Shown one piece after another: positions 20,333 to 29,585 of a stretch of DNA of 37,362 nt (its first letter is position 1; each line of letters opens with the position of its first letter). A program made the position numbers and the translations under genes. The notes beneath the pieces were generated by a model that was given only the letters and a program-made list of their open reading frames with translations, did not search any database and was not told the origin of the DNA. Location: assembly GCA_028280565.1 (NCBI GenBank), contig JANQLQ010000096.1:1-37362 (forward strand), read 5' to 3'. This DNA comes from Fulvivirga sp. (GTDB lineage Bacteria; Bacteroidota; Bacteroidia; Cytophagales; Cyclobacteriaceae).

Positions 20333-22570
20333 ATGAAATTAAAGATATCATCACTGGGCCTGGTTCTCTTACTCATTTCTACCTTGGGTTTCGCACAAAA
20401 GACGCTCGATCATGTTTCCATGGTAGACCCCTTCATAGGCTCTCAAGGAGGTGGCAATGTTTTCGTAGGGGCGTGCAAGCCTTTCGGCATGGTAAAACTG
20501 GGCCCGGACTACGAAGGTCACTCAAATTCCGGCTTTAGGGAAGAAGGGCGCATAGAAGGATTCAGTCATACCCACACCAGCGGTACCGGGGGCGGTGCCA
20601 AGTATGGCAATGTATTACTTACAGCGCAGTCCGGGACGCTAAACGTAAAAGACTACGCTTCATCGCGGGAAAAGGAAGCCTGTGTTGCAGGGCATTACAG
20701 TGTTTACCTTAAAGATGCGCAGGTCCAAGTAGACCTTACCTCGAGTGACCGCACCGGTTTCCATAAGTACACCTTCCCGGCAGGAGAAGCACATATCCTC
20801 TTGGATGCTGGCCACTTACTTTATACGGGAAGAGAAAATGGCGGCGACCGGTACCGGTTCGGGGAAGCCCAATACCTGGTGGGAAGCGAGGTCAAGATCT
20901 TATCTCCTACTGAAATAGCGGGCTACACCCGTGTTAAAGGAGGGTGGAACCTCGGGCCGGCATATACGGTCTACTTTCACGCCGTTTTTGACACACCGGC
21001 GCAGCAATCCGGAACATGGGACGCCAGCCGAAATGCAAACGCCAATACTACGCTGGCAATGGCTGGTGGAAAGGGCGCTGGCGCATACTTCTCTTTTAAT
21101 ACTACGGCCGATCAGGCCATCCAAGTAAAAGTCGGTATTTCATTTATCAGCATAGAAAAGGCCAAGCTGAACGCCGCAAGGGAAATACCCAGCTGGGATT
21201 TTGAAAAAACCGTATCCGATAGCCAGGCAGTATGGAACCAACTGCTCGGTAAGATCAACGTCAAAGGGGGTACCCGGGCCCAGCAAAAGATCTTGTACAC
21301 GGGCCTGTACCACACCATGCTCATGCCTACGGACCGCAGCGGCGAGAACCCCTTGTGGGACTCAAAAGAACCCTATTACGATGATTTTTATGCCATTTGG
21401 GATACCTATCGTACTACTAATCCCCTTTTTACCATAATTCTCAGGGACCGTCAAAGAGATATGATCCGCTCGCTTGTGGATACCTATAAACACGAAGGAT
21501 ACATGCCCGACGCCCGCTCCGGCAACTTTACAGGACGCACCCAAGGGGGGAGCAACTGTGATATGCTCATCACCGAAGCCTACCTGAAAGGGATAGAGGG
21601 GATCGACTATGACCTGGCTTATGAAGCCATGATCAAAAATGCGGAAGTAGATCCGGGTGACGATCATGAGCAAAAAGGACGAGGAGGCATTGACGATTAC
21701 AACAGCATCGGCTATGTCCCTAGCGAACACTATCGTTCTGCATCGCGCACCGTGGAGTATTGTGCCAATGATCACGCCATAGCCACCCTCGCCCAGGCGC
21801 TGGGCAAAAAGGACGATCACCGGAAATACCTTCAAAGGTCGGCGAACTGGAAAAACCTGTGGCGGCCCCATACGCTGGACGGATTCACAGGATTTATTTG
21901 GCCTCGCTTGCGTAACGGGGAGTGGAAAAAAGACCATGATCCCATGGAATGGGGCTATTGGGATGTGCAAATGTACGAAGGTACAGCCTGGGATTATTCA
22001 TTTTACGTACCCCACGATATTCGCGGCCTCATCCGGCAGTGTGGAGGGGAAGAAGTGTTCGTACGGCGGCTCGATCATTTCTTTGATAAAGAGTATTTCA
22101 ATGTCACCAACGAACCGGATTTTCTGACTCCCTGCCTCTACCTATGGGCCGGCAGGTACGACAAGACCGCGGAAAGGATCAAGAAGATCAGCAACACCGC
22201 CTGGTCCGATAAACCGGGCGGGATACCCGGCAATGATGATTCCGGTGCTATGTCTGCCTGGTGGGTTTTCCATGCCATGGGCTTCTTTCCCCTAGCCGGC
22301 CAAGATGTTTATTTGATCACCACCCCGGTCTTCGAGAAAAGTTCACTGGACATGGGTGACGGGAAGATCTTCACCATAGAATGCAAAAAGCTAAGCGAGA
22401 AAAACATTTACGTGCAAGAAGCCAAGCTGGATGGCAAACCCTTGCAACGGGCGTGGTTCCGGCATAATGAAATACAAGAAGGCGCGACATTGGAATTGAT
22501 CATGGGCTCTTCCCCGTCAAGCTGGGGCTCGGATCCCGCTTCATTCCCACCTTCAGTAACGGATCATTGA
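20333..22570 (+). CDS. GH92 exo-alpha-mannosidase family protein
   Basis: This 745-residue protein has a signal peptide (MKLKISSLGLVLLLISTLGFAQ) and the GH92 architecture: an N-terminal beta-sandwich beginning VDPFIGSQGGGNVFVGACKPFGMVKLGPD, then an (alpha/alpha)6 domain with DRQRDMIRSLVDTYKHEGYMPDA and the family hallmark GNDDSGAMSAW (residues 633-643) with the catalytic-type Asp pair 635-636. GH92 enzymes are calcium-dependent, inverting exo-alpha-mannosidases. The frame is open 21 bases further upstream from a TTG that overlaps the GH2 stop, but the ATG at 20333 gives a proper signal peptide. In a locus otherwise built for galactose, a GH92 suggests mannose side chains or a relative with a changed specificity. 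Confidence 0.93.
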   Translation: MKLKISSLGLVLLLISTLGFAQKTLDHVSMVDPFIGSQGGGNVFVGACKPFGMVKLGPDYEGHSNSGFREEGRIEGFSHTHTSGTGGGAKYGNVLLTAQSGTLNVKDYASSREKEACVAGHYSVYLKDAQVQVDLTSSDRTGFHKYTFPAGEAHILLDAGHLLYTGRENGGDRYRFGEAQYLVGSEVKILSPTEIAGYTRVKGGWNLGPAYTVYFHAVFDTPAQQSGTWDASRNANANTTLAMAGGKGAGAYFSFNTTADQAIQVKVGISFISIEKAKLNAAREIPSWDFEKTVSDSQAVWNQLLGKINVKGGTRAQQKILYTGLYHTMLMPTDRSGENPLWDSKEPYYDDFYAIWDTYRTTNPLFTIILRDRQRDMIRSLVDTYKHEGYMPDARSGNFTGRTQGGSNCDMLITEAYLKGIEGIDYDLAYEAMIKNAEVDPGDDHEQKGRGGIDDYNSIGYVPSEHYRSASRTVEYCANDHAIATLAQALGKKDDHRKYLQRSANWKNLWRPHTLDGFTGFIWPRLRNGEWKKDHDPMEWGYWDVQMYEGTAWDYSFYVPHDIRGLIRQCGGEEVFVRRLDHFFDKEYFNVTNEPDFLTPCLYLWAGRYDKTAERIKKISNTAWSDKPGGIPGNDDSGAMSAWWVFHAMGFFPLAGQDVYLITTPVFEKSSLDMGDGKIFTIECKKLSEKNIYVQEAKLDGKPLQRAWFRHNEIQEGATLELIMGSSPSSWGSDPASFPPSVTDH

Positions 22571-22638
22571 CACCGCCAGAATAAAAAAGTGAAACGAACA
22601 AACCGAATATAACAACCCAATGAAAAAAAACATCTACC

Positions 22639-25600
22639 ATGAAAAATGTAAAACTCACCTTCACCTTGCTGGCAATTACCCTGGGTAGTTGCTTATCCTC
22701 ATTAGCACAGGACATCCCCTCTATGATGGGGGGTGTAGCCGGATCCACCAACAGGAGCAACGAAAGCTTCGTTAATAGTTTTAGCAGCTCAAATGTGAGC
22801 GGTGTGCATAACCCTAGGCTGAGCATCTACCCAAACCGGTATTGGGATACATCGACGAATCAACCCACCCCGGAAGAAGTGGACGAATTAATACTTATGG
22901 CCCATGATCATGGGCAAGACCTGGTCCTCTACTTTATTCACTACCTGGAAGAAAGCGGCGACCCTGGGGACTACAATAAATGGTACGCCATCGGCCAAGC
23001 CTTTGCTACACGCTTTGGAAAAAACAGTGCTTGGCTCGCGTCAAAAGGGATCACCGATTGGGGCTCTACTACCTTTATGGCCTTTAATGAGCCTTGGCAT
23101 AATACCCAAAGCTGGGACCCGCAGGTCTTTAAAGACTGTATGGACGGGCTGGGAGATGGTGTGCACTCCGTAAACCCCGATTTTATAGTCACTCCCGGGG
23201 GTATGCCCACCTATCTGCTCCCGGATAGGAACCCGCTGATCGGGGCCATAACGCCCTTGCTCAATGACGGGACCTTGGACGGGCTGACTTTTCATCTCTA
23301 TAATGACACACGACGTGAAAGGCCTTGGCGCATGGATTATGAATTTAACTCACAAGCCGTTTTCGATACTGTGAAAAGCCACTGGGGCATCACCGCGGAT
23401 ATCTACTACCATGTCACAGAATACATGCCCAAAGCCGATGATGATATTTGGAAAGCCAAATACTTCTTGATGCATACCTGGTCTAACCTAGGTGTGGTAG
23501 GCAACCAAGGCCAGCCCGTTACTAGGCACATTGCGCCCTATCTTTACACCATCACCACCTCTGCGCATGATCAGTTTGGTATGGCGGACGTAGACTGGCT
23601 CTGGCACGGCAACCTAAAAGGCCGGGTGTACCAAATGGTGTCCCGCTTAACCTCGGGAATGCAGTTCGTTTCGCTTGATCCCCGGGGCAGCGGGGAATTC
23701 GTGCTGGAAGGTAATGGTAAACGTCTCATCGTTTGGCAAAATGCAGAAGGGTGGACCAACCATTTAGACTCGAGCTTTACCGTACAAAACATACCGGCTA
23801 CAGCTAGCCACCTGGAAGTATACCGTTACGACTCATGGACCCAACCTTATGGAGGGCACGGAGGTGATCCCGCCCCCTATCAGTCCATAACACTATCCGG
23901 CCAAACTTCTTACACGGTCGATGATCTTCCCCCGGGCGAGTGCTACATGTTTATGCTCTATGATGGCGGCACACTTAACCAACATCCCAGCGTTGCGATC
24001 ACGAACATCACCGAAGACCAGGTGTTTAGCGAAGGAGATAGCATAACCATCGCTGCCAGTGTATCCGATACCGATGGTCAAATCGAAGAAGTACGTTTTT
24101 TCACAGACAGGAGCATGGCGGGAGTGCTAAGAACTTCTCCCTATGAGATCACCCTCAGCGATGTGCCAATTGGACGAACCCAACTCATTGTAACTGCTAA
24201 AGACGAACACGGGGGATTCAACGTATCTACCGTAAACATCATCGTAGAGCCCAAGGGTGAATTTGTAAGGGCTACAGATGACGCCTATGTGAGGGGTGAT
24301 AATAACGCCGGCATTAATTACGGCGTTGATCCCGATGTTATCACTAAATTCCACACCCGCTTAAAAGACCGCTACGATGCTTATTTTAAGTTTGACCTAT
24401 CGGGGATAGGCCAGCAAAGCGTGGATTCCGCCCATTTAAGGTTAAGGGTGAACCGCAAAGGAGCGGTGGACATTAACATGCACCATGTGGCGGATGACTC
24501 GTGGGATCAATCCTCATTGACATGGAATAATAAGCCCCCGGCAAGCGATCCCATTTTATCTTTTGAGCCGGCTTCCAATGGCGAATGGATGAAGATCGAC
24601 ATCACTTCCCTGGTCAATACCGAGCTGGGCGGCGATAAAATGCTTTCCCTGATGCTCGTCCCGGAAAGGCTAGGGCAAGATACGCGGTTTTATGCACAGG
24701 AAAGCAGTATTTACAATGCAGCATTCATCTCCTATAAAAAGGTATACATTAATGTTGACATTACCACACCCTTGGATAGCACGGAGGTTCCTTATATGAC
24801 TCCTGTAACCATATCCGTAGATGCCTCCGACAGCGTGAGCACCATTACCAAAGTAGAGTTCTTCGCGAATGGGAACAAGTTAGGAGAAAGCACCTCGGCC
24901 CCTTATTCTCTTATTTGGACCGGTGCCCCGGCCGGCAATTATTCCATCACGGCTGTAGCGGTCAATGCCCAAGGCGATCAAAAAACTTCGGAAGAAATTT
25001 TCCTCTCGATCGTGGATCCGGACCAAAACTTTTTAACGCCCGAAGCAGACACCTATGTACGGAGTGGTAATTCGAGCGCCCTCAATTTCGGCACGTCGGA
25101 AGAGTTGGAAGTGAAAAAAGGCGGGATACATTTCAAATTTGAGACATTATTAAAATTTGACCTATCGGGGATCAAGCGAGAGGTGGTAGATGCCAAGCTA
25201 CGGCTCAATGTGATCCATGACGATGAAAAATCCGGCGATCCTGACCATACGTTATACTTTGTAAGTGATGACAGCTGGGAAGAAAATGTGGTGACATGGG
25301 ACACGAAACCCACAACCGATTCCGTACTAAGTGTCCAAGTAGCTCCTAACCTAGGTCAATGGATGGAATACGATGTTACATCCATAGTTAAAGCACAAGC
25401 CTTGAGCGATAGTACGATCACCTTCATGATGGGTTCCAGTAACAACACGTCTCTTATCTATGCTTCAAGGGAGAGCAGTTCATTTTTGATATGGCCCCAG
25501 CTTGTAGTGGTTACGCTACCGGAGCCTCCGGCCGCGCCGAGTAATTTAAGTACGGTGGTGATGTCGGATACCCAGGTGAACTTAGCATGGGCTGATAATG

Positions 25601-26562
25601 CCGGGAACGAAGAGGGGTTCATCATAGAGCGAAAAGCCGATACAACAAATGTGTTTAACCCCATTGCCACGGTGGGCGCGGGGGTTACCCAGTACAATGA
25701 TAGCGGCCTGGCCTGCGAAACTACTTACACGTACCGTGTAAAAGCCAACAATGCCGGCGGCCCTTCGGGATATTCCAATGAAAGCACCGGGGTTACACGA
25801 CTATGCCCTAACGGCCAGGCCTCCTTCGGCGGCTCGCCATGGAACATACCCGGCACCATTGAAGCAGAAGATTTCGATGAAGGCGGGCAAGGGCTTTCCT
25901 ATTACGATAAGCACCCTTACAACATCGGCCGGGCGTATCGATCCTCTGAAGGAGTTGATATCGGGCACAGGCGTGGAGGAGGGCACTACGTAGGCTGGAA
26001 TTGGACTGGTGAATGGTTAGAATATACCGTGTATGTCGAAGCCGCAGGAGAATATAACATCGAGGCGGAAGTGGCCAGCTGGTCCAGGCGCGGCAGGTTC
26101 CACATTGAGTTTGAAGGTGTAGACAAGACAGGTGCTATTCCAGTGCCTAGAACGTGGGGCTGGCAAAGATGGAGGACCATAGAAGCAGGTACCGTGAGTC
26201 TGCCGGTAGGGAAGCAGATCATGCGTCTATACCTGGATCGGGGCCTATTCAATCTCAATAGTCTCACGTTTACCCGCAGCGACACAGGATACAATACTCG
26301 TAAAGGGGCCGATAGCGCTATTGACCAAGAGGAAGGGCTGCACCAGGATATTGGTATTTATCCTAACCCCACAAAGGGCATGATTAAGATAGCAGGAGTA
26401 GAAGATCAAGAGGTAATGATTTACAATACGTTGGGCATAAAAGTAATGCAAGCCACGCTGCAAGCCGGTGAATTAGACCTCTCCACCTTGGGCCAGGGGG
26501 TTTACATCCTCATGATCCCGGTAGGGGACGAACACAGGATCAAGCGGATTATTAAAGAATAG
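22639..26562 (+). CDS. Large modular T9SS-exported GH-A-like enzyme with two DNRLRE modules, FN3 and CBM6-like domain
   Basis: This 1307-residue protein contains, in order: signal peptide (1-23); a GH-A-like barrel (about 28-345) with MAFNEP (Glu151, acid/base) and HVTEYMP (Glu261, nucleophile); a beta domain (345-441); an Ig-like domain (447-538); a DNRLRE module (541-705); a second Ig-like domain (707-792); a second DNRLRE module (798-958); FN3 (962-1054); a CBM6-like domain (1068-1212, GTIEAEDFDEGGQG and WTGEWLEYTVYV); and a T9SS type A sorting domain (1238-1307, IGIYPNPTKG to RIIKE). It should be secreted and attached to the outer surface by type IX secretion. The DNRLRE folds resemble alginate-binding CBM96. 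Barrel and beta domain are paralogous to 14787-17054, though the family is not one I can number. It is followed by a terminator-like hairpin. Confidence 0.82.
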   Translation: MKNVKLTFTLLAITLGSCLSSLAQDIPSMMGGVAGSTNRSNESFVNSFSSSNVSGVHNPRLSIYPNRYWDTSTNQPTPEEVDELILMAHDHGQDLVLYFIHYLEESGDPGDYNKWYAIGQAFATRFGKNSAWLASKGITDWGSTTFMAFNEPWHNTQSWDPQVFKDCMDGLGDGVHSVNPDFIVTPGGMPTYLLPDRNPLIGAITPLLNDGTLDGLTFHLYNDTRRERPWRMDYEFNSQAVFDTVKSHWGITADIYYHVTEYMPKADDDIWKAKYFLMHTWSNLGVVGNQGQPVTRHIAPYLYTITTSAHDQFGMADVDWLWHGNLKGRVYQMVSRLTSGMQFVSLDPRGSGEFVLEGNGKRLIVWQNAEGWTNHLDSSFTVQNIPATASHLEVYRYDSWTQPYGGHGGDPAPYQSITLSGQTSYTVDDLPPGECYMFMLYDGGTLNQHPSVAITNITEDQVFSEGDSITIAASVSDTDGQIEEVRFFTDRSMAGVLRTSPYEITLSDVPIGRTQLIVTAKDEHGGFNVSTVNIIVEPKGEFVRATDDAYVRGDNNAGINYGVDPDVITKFHTRLKDRYDAYFKFDLSGIGQQSVDSAHLRLRVNRKGAVDINMHHVADDSWDQSSLTWNNKPPASDPILSFEPASNGEWMKIDITSLVNTELGGDKMLSLMLVPERLGQDTRFYAQESSIYNAAFISYKKVYINVDITTPLDSTEVPYMTPVTISVDASDSVSTITKVEFFANGNKLGESTSAPYSLIWTGAPAGNYSITAVAVNAQGDQKTSEEIFLSIVDPDQNFLTPEADTYVRSGNSSALNFGTSEELEVKKGGIHFKFETLLKFDLSGIKREVVDAKLRLNVIHDDEKSGDPDHTLYFVSDDSWEENVVTWDTKPTTDSVLSVQVAPNLGQWMEYDVTSIVKAQALSDSTITFMMGSSNNTSLIYASRESSSFLIWPQLVVVTLPEPPAAPSNLSTVVMSDTQVNLAWADNAGNEEGFIIERKADTTNVFNPIATVGAGVTQYNDSGLACETTYTYRVKANNAGGPSGYSNESTGVTRLCPNGQASFGGSPWNIPGTIEAEDFDEGGQGLSYYDKHPYNIGRAYRSSEGVDIGHRRGGGHYVGWNWTGEWLEYTVYVEAAGEYNIEAEVASWSRRGRFHIEFEGVDKTGAIPVPRTWGWQRWRTIEAGTVSLPVGKQIMRLYLDRGLFNLNSLTFTRSDTGYNTRKGADSAIDQEEGLHQDIGIYPNPTKGMIKIAGVEDQEVMIYNTLGIKVMQATLQAGELDLSTLGQGVYILMIPVGDEHRIKRIIKE

Positions 26563-26575
26563 GTTGTTAGGTTGA

Positions 26576-26612
26576 GGAAGATTGCCGATGCCATTTGGCG
26601 GTCTTCCTTTAA
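26576..26612 (+). terminator. Probable rho-independent terminator
   Basis: The arms GGAAGATTGCC (26576-26586) and GGCGGTCTTCC (26597-26607) pair over 11 bases with two G-U pairs around a 10-base loop, followed by TTTAAAAT. It begins 14 bases after the stop of the T9SS protein and ends about 25 bases before the TTG start of the next gene, dividing the locus into an uptake/extracellular half and a second half. Confidence 0.65.
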
Positions 26613-26636
26613 AATAAACCCATAAGTTTAGATACA

Positions 26637-27728
26637 TTGAAAGACCTTAGGATAAGGAACATACGTTTATATCGCGCGCAAACGGAGTTAAAGAAACCCA
26701 TCTCCGATGCCACCCATCAGCTTACCGAAATATCATTTGTCATACTTCGGCTACAACTGGAAAATGGCGTAGTCGGGGAATCGTATTTGCTGTCCTTCCA
26801 ATACTCCCCTCATGCCATTATAGGCGCATTCAAAGATGTAAAGGAGATCATCCACGGGTATAAAACCAACGAGACCGGCACGGTTTATACTAAGCTCGAG
26901 TCCTTGGCCGAGTACTTTGGCAACCCAGGGCTGTTACGATGGGCCCAGGCGGCGGTTAATATTGCCATGTGGGACGCCTGGGGGAAGCACTTAGGATTGC
27001 CGGTGCACGAGATCTTAGGGGTCCACCGTGAGAAAGTATCCTTATACGGCAGCGGGGGCTGGATCTCCTACACCTTAGATGAGCTGATCGATGAAGTATC
27101 CGGTTATGCGGCTAGTGGGTTTAAAGCCGTGAAAATAAAGGTAGGCTCTCCCAAAATCAGTACAGACTTAGAAAGGCTAAAAAAAGTAAGGGAGGTACTT
27201 GGGGACGAGATAGACATTATGATGGATGCTAACCAAGGCATGGACCTGCCCATGGCAATAAAACTAGCCAAAGCAGCCCGCAACCTTAACATCCAATGGT
27301 TCGAGGAGCCCGTGCACCATCAAAACTTCCAAGCTTATGAGATCCTGAAAAACCAAACCGGCATCTCTTTGGCGATGGGCGAAAGAGAATTCGACACCTT
27401 GCCCCTCAGGGAGTTGGCCACCCGTAATGCCCTTGACATTTGGCAGCCGGATATTTTAAGGATCGGGGGAGTAGAAGCGTGGCGGGAAAGTGCGGCACTG
27501 GCCAAAAGCTTCCACCTGCCGGTTTTGCCTCATTATTATAAAAATTACGATGTGCCATTGCTGTGTACCATTTCCAACGGCATCGGGGCTGAATCTTTCG
27601 ACTGGATAGACCCGCTGATCGATAACCCGATGAAAGTGGAGAAGGGTTATGCCCGGCCGCACGCGCAGCCCGGCTGGGGATTCAATTTCCTGGATGAGCA
27701 TTTGACCGAGATAAGACTGGATACTTGA
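26637..27728 (+). CDS. Enolase-superfamily sugar-acid dehydratase/cycloisomerase (mandelate racemase/muconate lactonising group)
   Basis: This 363-residue cytoplasmic protein has the N-terminal capping domain and the C-terminal barrel of the enolase superfamily. The barrel shows the KIK pair (Lys166, Lys168 in VKIKVG), metal ligands Asp197 (MMDANQ), Glu223 (WFEEP) and Glu249 (MGEREF), and His299 in LPHYYKNYDV as the probable second base. Such enzymes abstract the proton alpha to a carboxylate, so the substrate is likely an aldonate: galactonate, fuconate or, in agar degraders, 3,6-anhydrogalactonate, whose cycloisomerase belongs to this superfamily. The start is a TTG: it gives MKDLRIRNIRLYRAQ, the expected first strand, and no ATG fits. 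It comes shortly after a terminator-like hairpin and 38 bases before an SDR gene, its likely pathway partner. Confidence 0.85.
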   Translation: MKDLRIRNIRLYRAQTELKKPISDATHQLTEISFVILRLQLENGVVGESYLLSFQYSPHAIIGAFKDVKEIIHGYKTNETGTVYTKLESLAEYFGNPGLLRWAQAAVNIAMWDAWGKHLGLPVHEILGVHREKVSLYGSGGWISYTLDELIDEVSGYAASGFKAVKIKVGSPKISTDLERLKKVREVLGDEIDIMMDANQGMDLPMAIKLAKAARNLNIQWFEEPVHHQNFQAYEILKNQTGISLAMGEREFDTLPLRELATRNALDIWQPDILRIGGVEAWRESAALAKSFHLPVLPHYYKNYDVPLLCTISNGIGAESFDWIDPLIDNPMKVEKGYARPHAQPGWGFNFLDEHLTEIRLDT

Positions 27729-27766
27729 GACGGAACGTGAGTAACTGTTATCAACATCACTAAATC

Positions 27767-28528
27767 ATGGAACACGAAGTATTTTCACTAAAAGACAAGC
27801 TTGCGCTAATCACTGGCGGGGGTACGGGCATTGGCTTTGGCATTTCCCGGGCGTTCGTAAACGCCGGGGCGAGAGTGGTGATCACGGGTAGGAGGCAACA
27901 CGTGTTAGAGGAGGCAGTAGCTTCTTTAGGCGATAACAGCCGCTACATTGTAAATGACATCGTCGAAACGGTGAATCTCCCCACCTTGGTGACGGAAATT
28001 GAAGAGCATATCGGTCCGCTGGATATTTTAGTGAACAACGCAGGCATCCATCATAAAGCATGGGCACAAGATACCACCGATGAAGATTTCGAAAGGGTCT
28101 TACGAACCAACCTTTTGAGTGTTTTTGGTCTTACCCGGGAATGTGCTAACTACATGCTCCAACGCAAAAGCGGTTCCATCCTCATGATCAGCTCCATGGC
28201 GGGGTTGTTCGGCATTGACAGGGTAGCCGCCTACAGCGCGTCAAAAACAGCGCTCACCGGCTTGGTGAATACACTGGTCACAGAATACTCCAAGAGCAAT
28301 GTAAGGGTGAACGCCATAGCCCCCGGGTGGATAGAGTCCGAAATGTTTTTAAATGCGATTGACCAGGACGAAGATCGAAAGCAAAAGATCACAAACAGGA
28401 TTGCCATGGATCACTTTGGCAAGCCTTCTGACATTGGCAACGCGGCCGTTTTTTTAAGCTCCGAGGCGGCCCGCTACATCACGGGGGTGATCTTACCGGT
28501 GGACGGAGGAGCAGCAGTGAATTTTTAG
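27767..28528 (+). CDS. Short-chain dehydrogenase/reductase (SDR)
   Basis: This 253-residue classical SDR has the nucleotide-binding TGGGTGIG (residues 16-23), NNAG (90-93), catalytic Ser142/143, and YSASK with Tyr156 and Lys160. The C-terminal NAIAPGWIESEM and ILPVDGGAAVNF complete the family signature. The sequence TGRR after the second strand suggests NADP(H) preference, but that is only an inference. Together with the enolase-superfamily protein upstream it could oxidise a sugar to an aldonate, or reduce the keto product of the dehydratase, as in gluconate 5-dehydrogenase-type pathways. There is no signal peptide. The next gene starts 4 bases after its stop, so it is part of the operon. 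Confidence 0.92.
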   Translation: MEHEVFSLKDKLALITGGGTGIGFGISRAFVNAGARVVITGRRQHVLEEAVASLGDNSRYIVNDIVETVNLPTLVTEIEEHIGPLDILVNNAGIHHKAWAQDTTDEDFERVLRTNLLSVFGLTRECANYMLQRKSGSILMISSMAGLFGIDRVAAYSASKTALTGLVNTLVTEYSKSNVRVNAIAPGWIESEMFLNAIDQDEDRKQKITNRIAMDHFGKPSDIGNAAVFLSSEAARYITGVILPVDGGAAVNF

Positions 28529-28532
28529 AAAA

Positions 28533-29585
28533 ATGAAGACATTCTTAGTTGTATTTATCATTTCCCTAGTAGGACCCACGCTGTGCGCCCAGGTATTCCC
28601 CGGGACGGAATGGCAAGTAGCAGACGACCCAGCTGATTATGGCTATTCCCTAGCAGGATTAAAAAAAGCAGAAGAATACGCCAATGGCTTAAATACAGCC
28701 GCCACTATTGTAGTGGTGGATGGGGTGATCATTTACGAGTGGGGGCAAGTAAATACAAAATACCTCGCCCATTCCGTGCGTAAGAGCATGGCCAGTATAC
28801 TTTTCGGTAATTACGTAGAAAAAGGGCTCATCGATGTTGATAAAACCTTGGGTGAGATCGGCATAGATGACGTGCCGAAGCTAACGGAACGTGAGAAAAC
28901 GGCTACTATTCGCGACTGCCTGAAGGCCCGCTCGTGTGTTTACCATGATTGTATCCTACGAGAGGGGTCGAAAGCCAAGGGCCCCCCCGACTTAAAGCTG
29001 CCCCCGGGCACCCACTTCCTTTACAACAACTGGGATTTTAACGTGTTAGGCACCATACTGGAACAATCCGCTGGAAAAGACATTTTCCAGGTCTTGGAAG
29101 AGGACATCGCTCAACCCATCCGGATGGAAAGCTTCACGGCCGCAGATGGCTGGAAAATGACCGGCGACGCTTCCATACACGCTTCTTACCCGCTAAAGAT
29201 CACCGCGCGAGACCTTGCCCGCTTTGGCGTACTGATGCTCAACAAGGGCAATTGGAACGGCAAACAAGTAGTACCGGCCGAGTGGGTGGAAGAGTGTACC
29301 ACGTATCATTCCGATGCTACCCGGTCCTTCAACGACGGCTATGGATACATGTGGTGGGTGGCCAAAAAGAATAACAAATACCCGCATTACCCAAATGTGG
29401 AGGTTCCCCTAGGCTCGTACTCCGCCCGTGGTCGTGGGGGGCATCACATGCTGGTAGTGCCGAGCTATGACCTGGTCATCGTTCACAGGGTAGATACTTT
29501 TAAGGAAGGCAATGCCGTATCCAAAGAGGATTTTGGGAGCCTGGTAAAAATGATCTTTGATGCGAAACTTCCAGCGAATGAGTAG
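28533..29585 (+). CDS. Secreted serine hydrolase of the beta-lactamase (class C/esterase) fold
   Basis: This 350-residue protein has a signal peptide (MKTFLVVFIISLVGPTLCAQ) and the beta-lactamase-related layout. The SxxK motif is Ser81-Val-Arg-Lys84 in AHSVRKSMASILFG, a YxN-type motif is LYNNWDFNVLG, and GRGGHHMLVVPSYDLVIVHR supplies the third, His-Gly-like motif. Proteins of this kind in PULs are usually esterases or amidases rather than antibiotic-resistance enzymes, so I expect removal of an acyl group from the glycan or its fragments. The YxN here is followed by another Asn, so the exact catalytic Tyr pairing is uncertain. Its 3' end overlaps the next gene by 8 bases if that gene starts at 29578, so the two are translationally coupled. 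Confidence 0.85.
   Translation: MKTFLVVFIISLVGPTLCAQVFPGTEWQVADDPADYGYSLAGLKKAEEYANGLNTAATIVVVDGVIIYEWGQVNTKYLAHSVRKSMASILFGNYVEKGLIDVDKTLGEIGIDDVPKLTEREKTATIRDCLKARSCVYHDCILREGSKAKGPPDLKLPPGTHFLYNNWDFNVLGTILEQSAGKDIFQVLEEDIAQPIRMESFTAADGWKMTGDASIHASYPLKITARDLARFGVLMLNKGNWNGKQVVPAEWVEECTTYHSDATRSFNDGYGYMWWVAKKNNKYPHYPNVEVPLGSYSARGRGGHHMLVVPSYDLVIVHRVDTFKEGNAVSKEDFGSLVKMIFDAKLPANE

Noticed and set aside
21362-21970. 202-codon minus-strand open frame inside the GH92 gene
   Set aside because: It is antisense to conserved GH92 sequence and composed of unlikely low-information protein; a codon-bias artefact.
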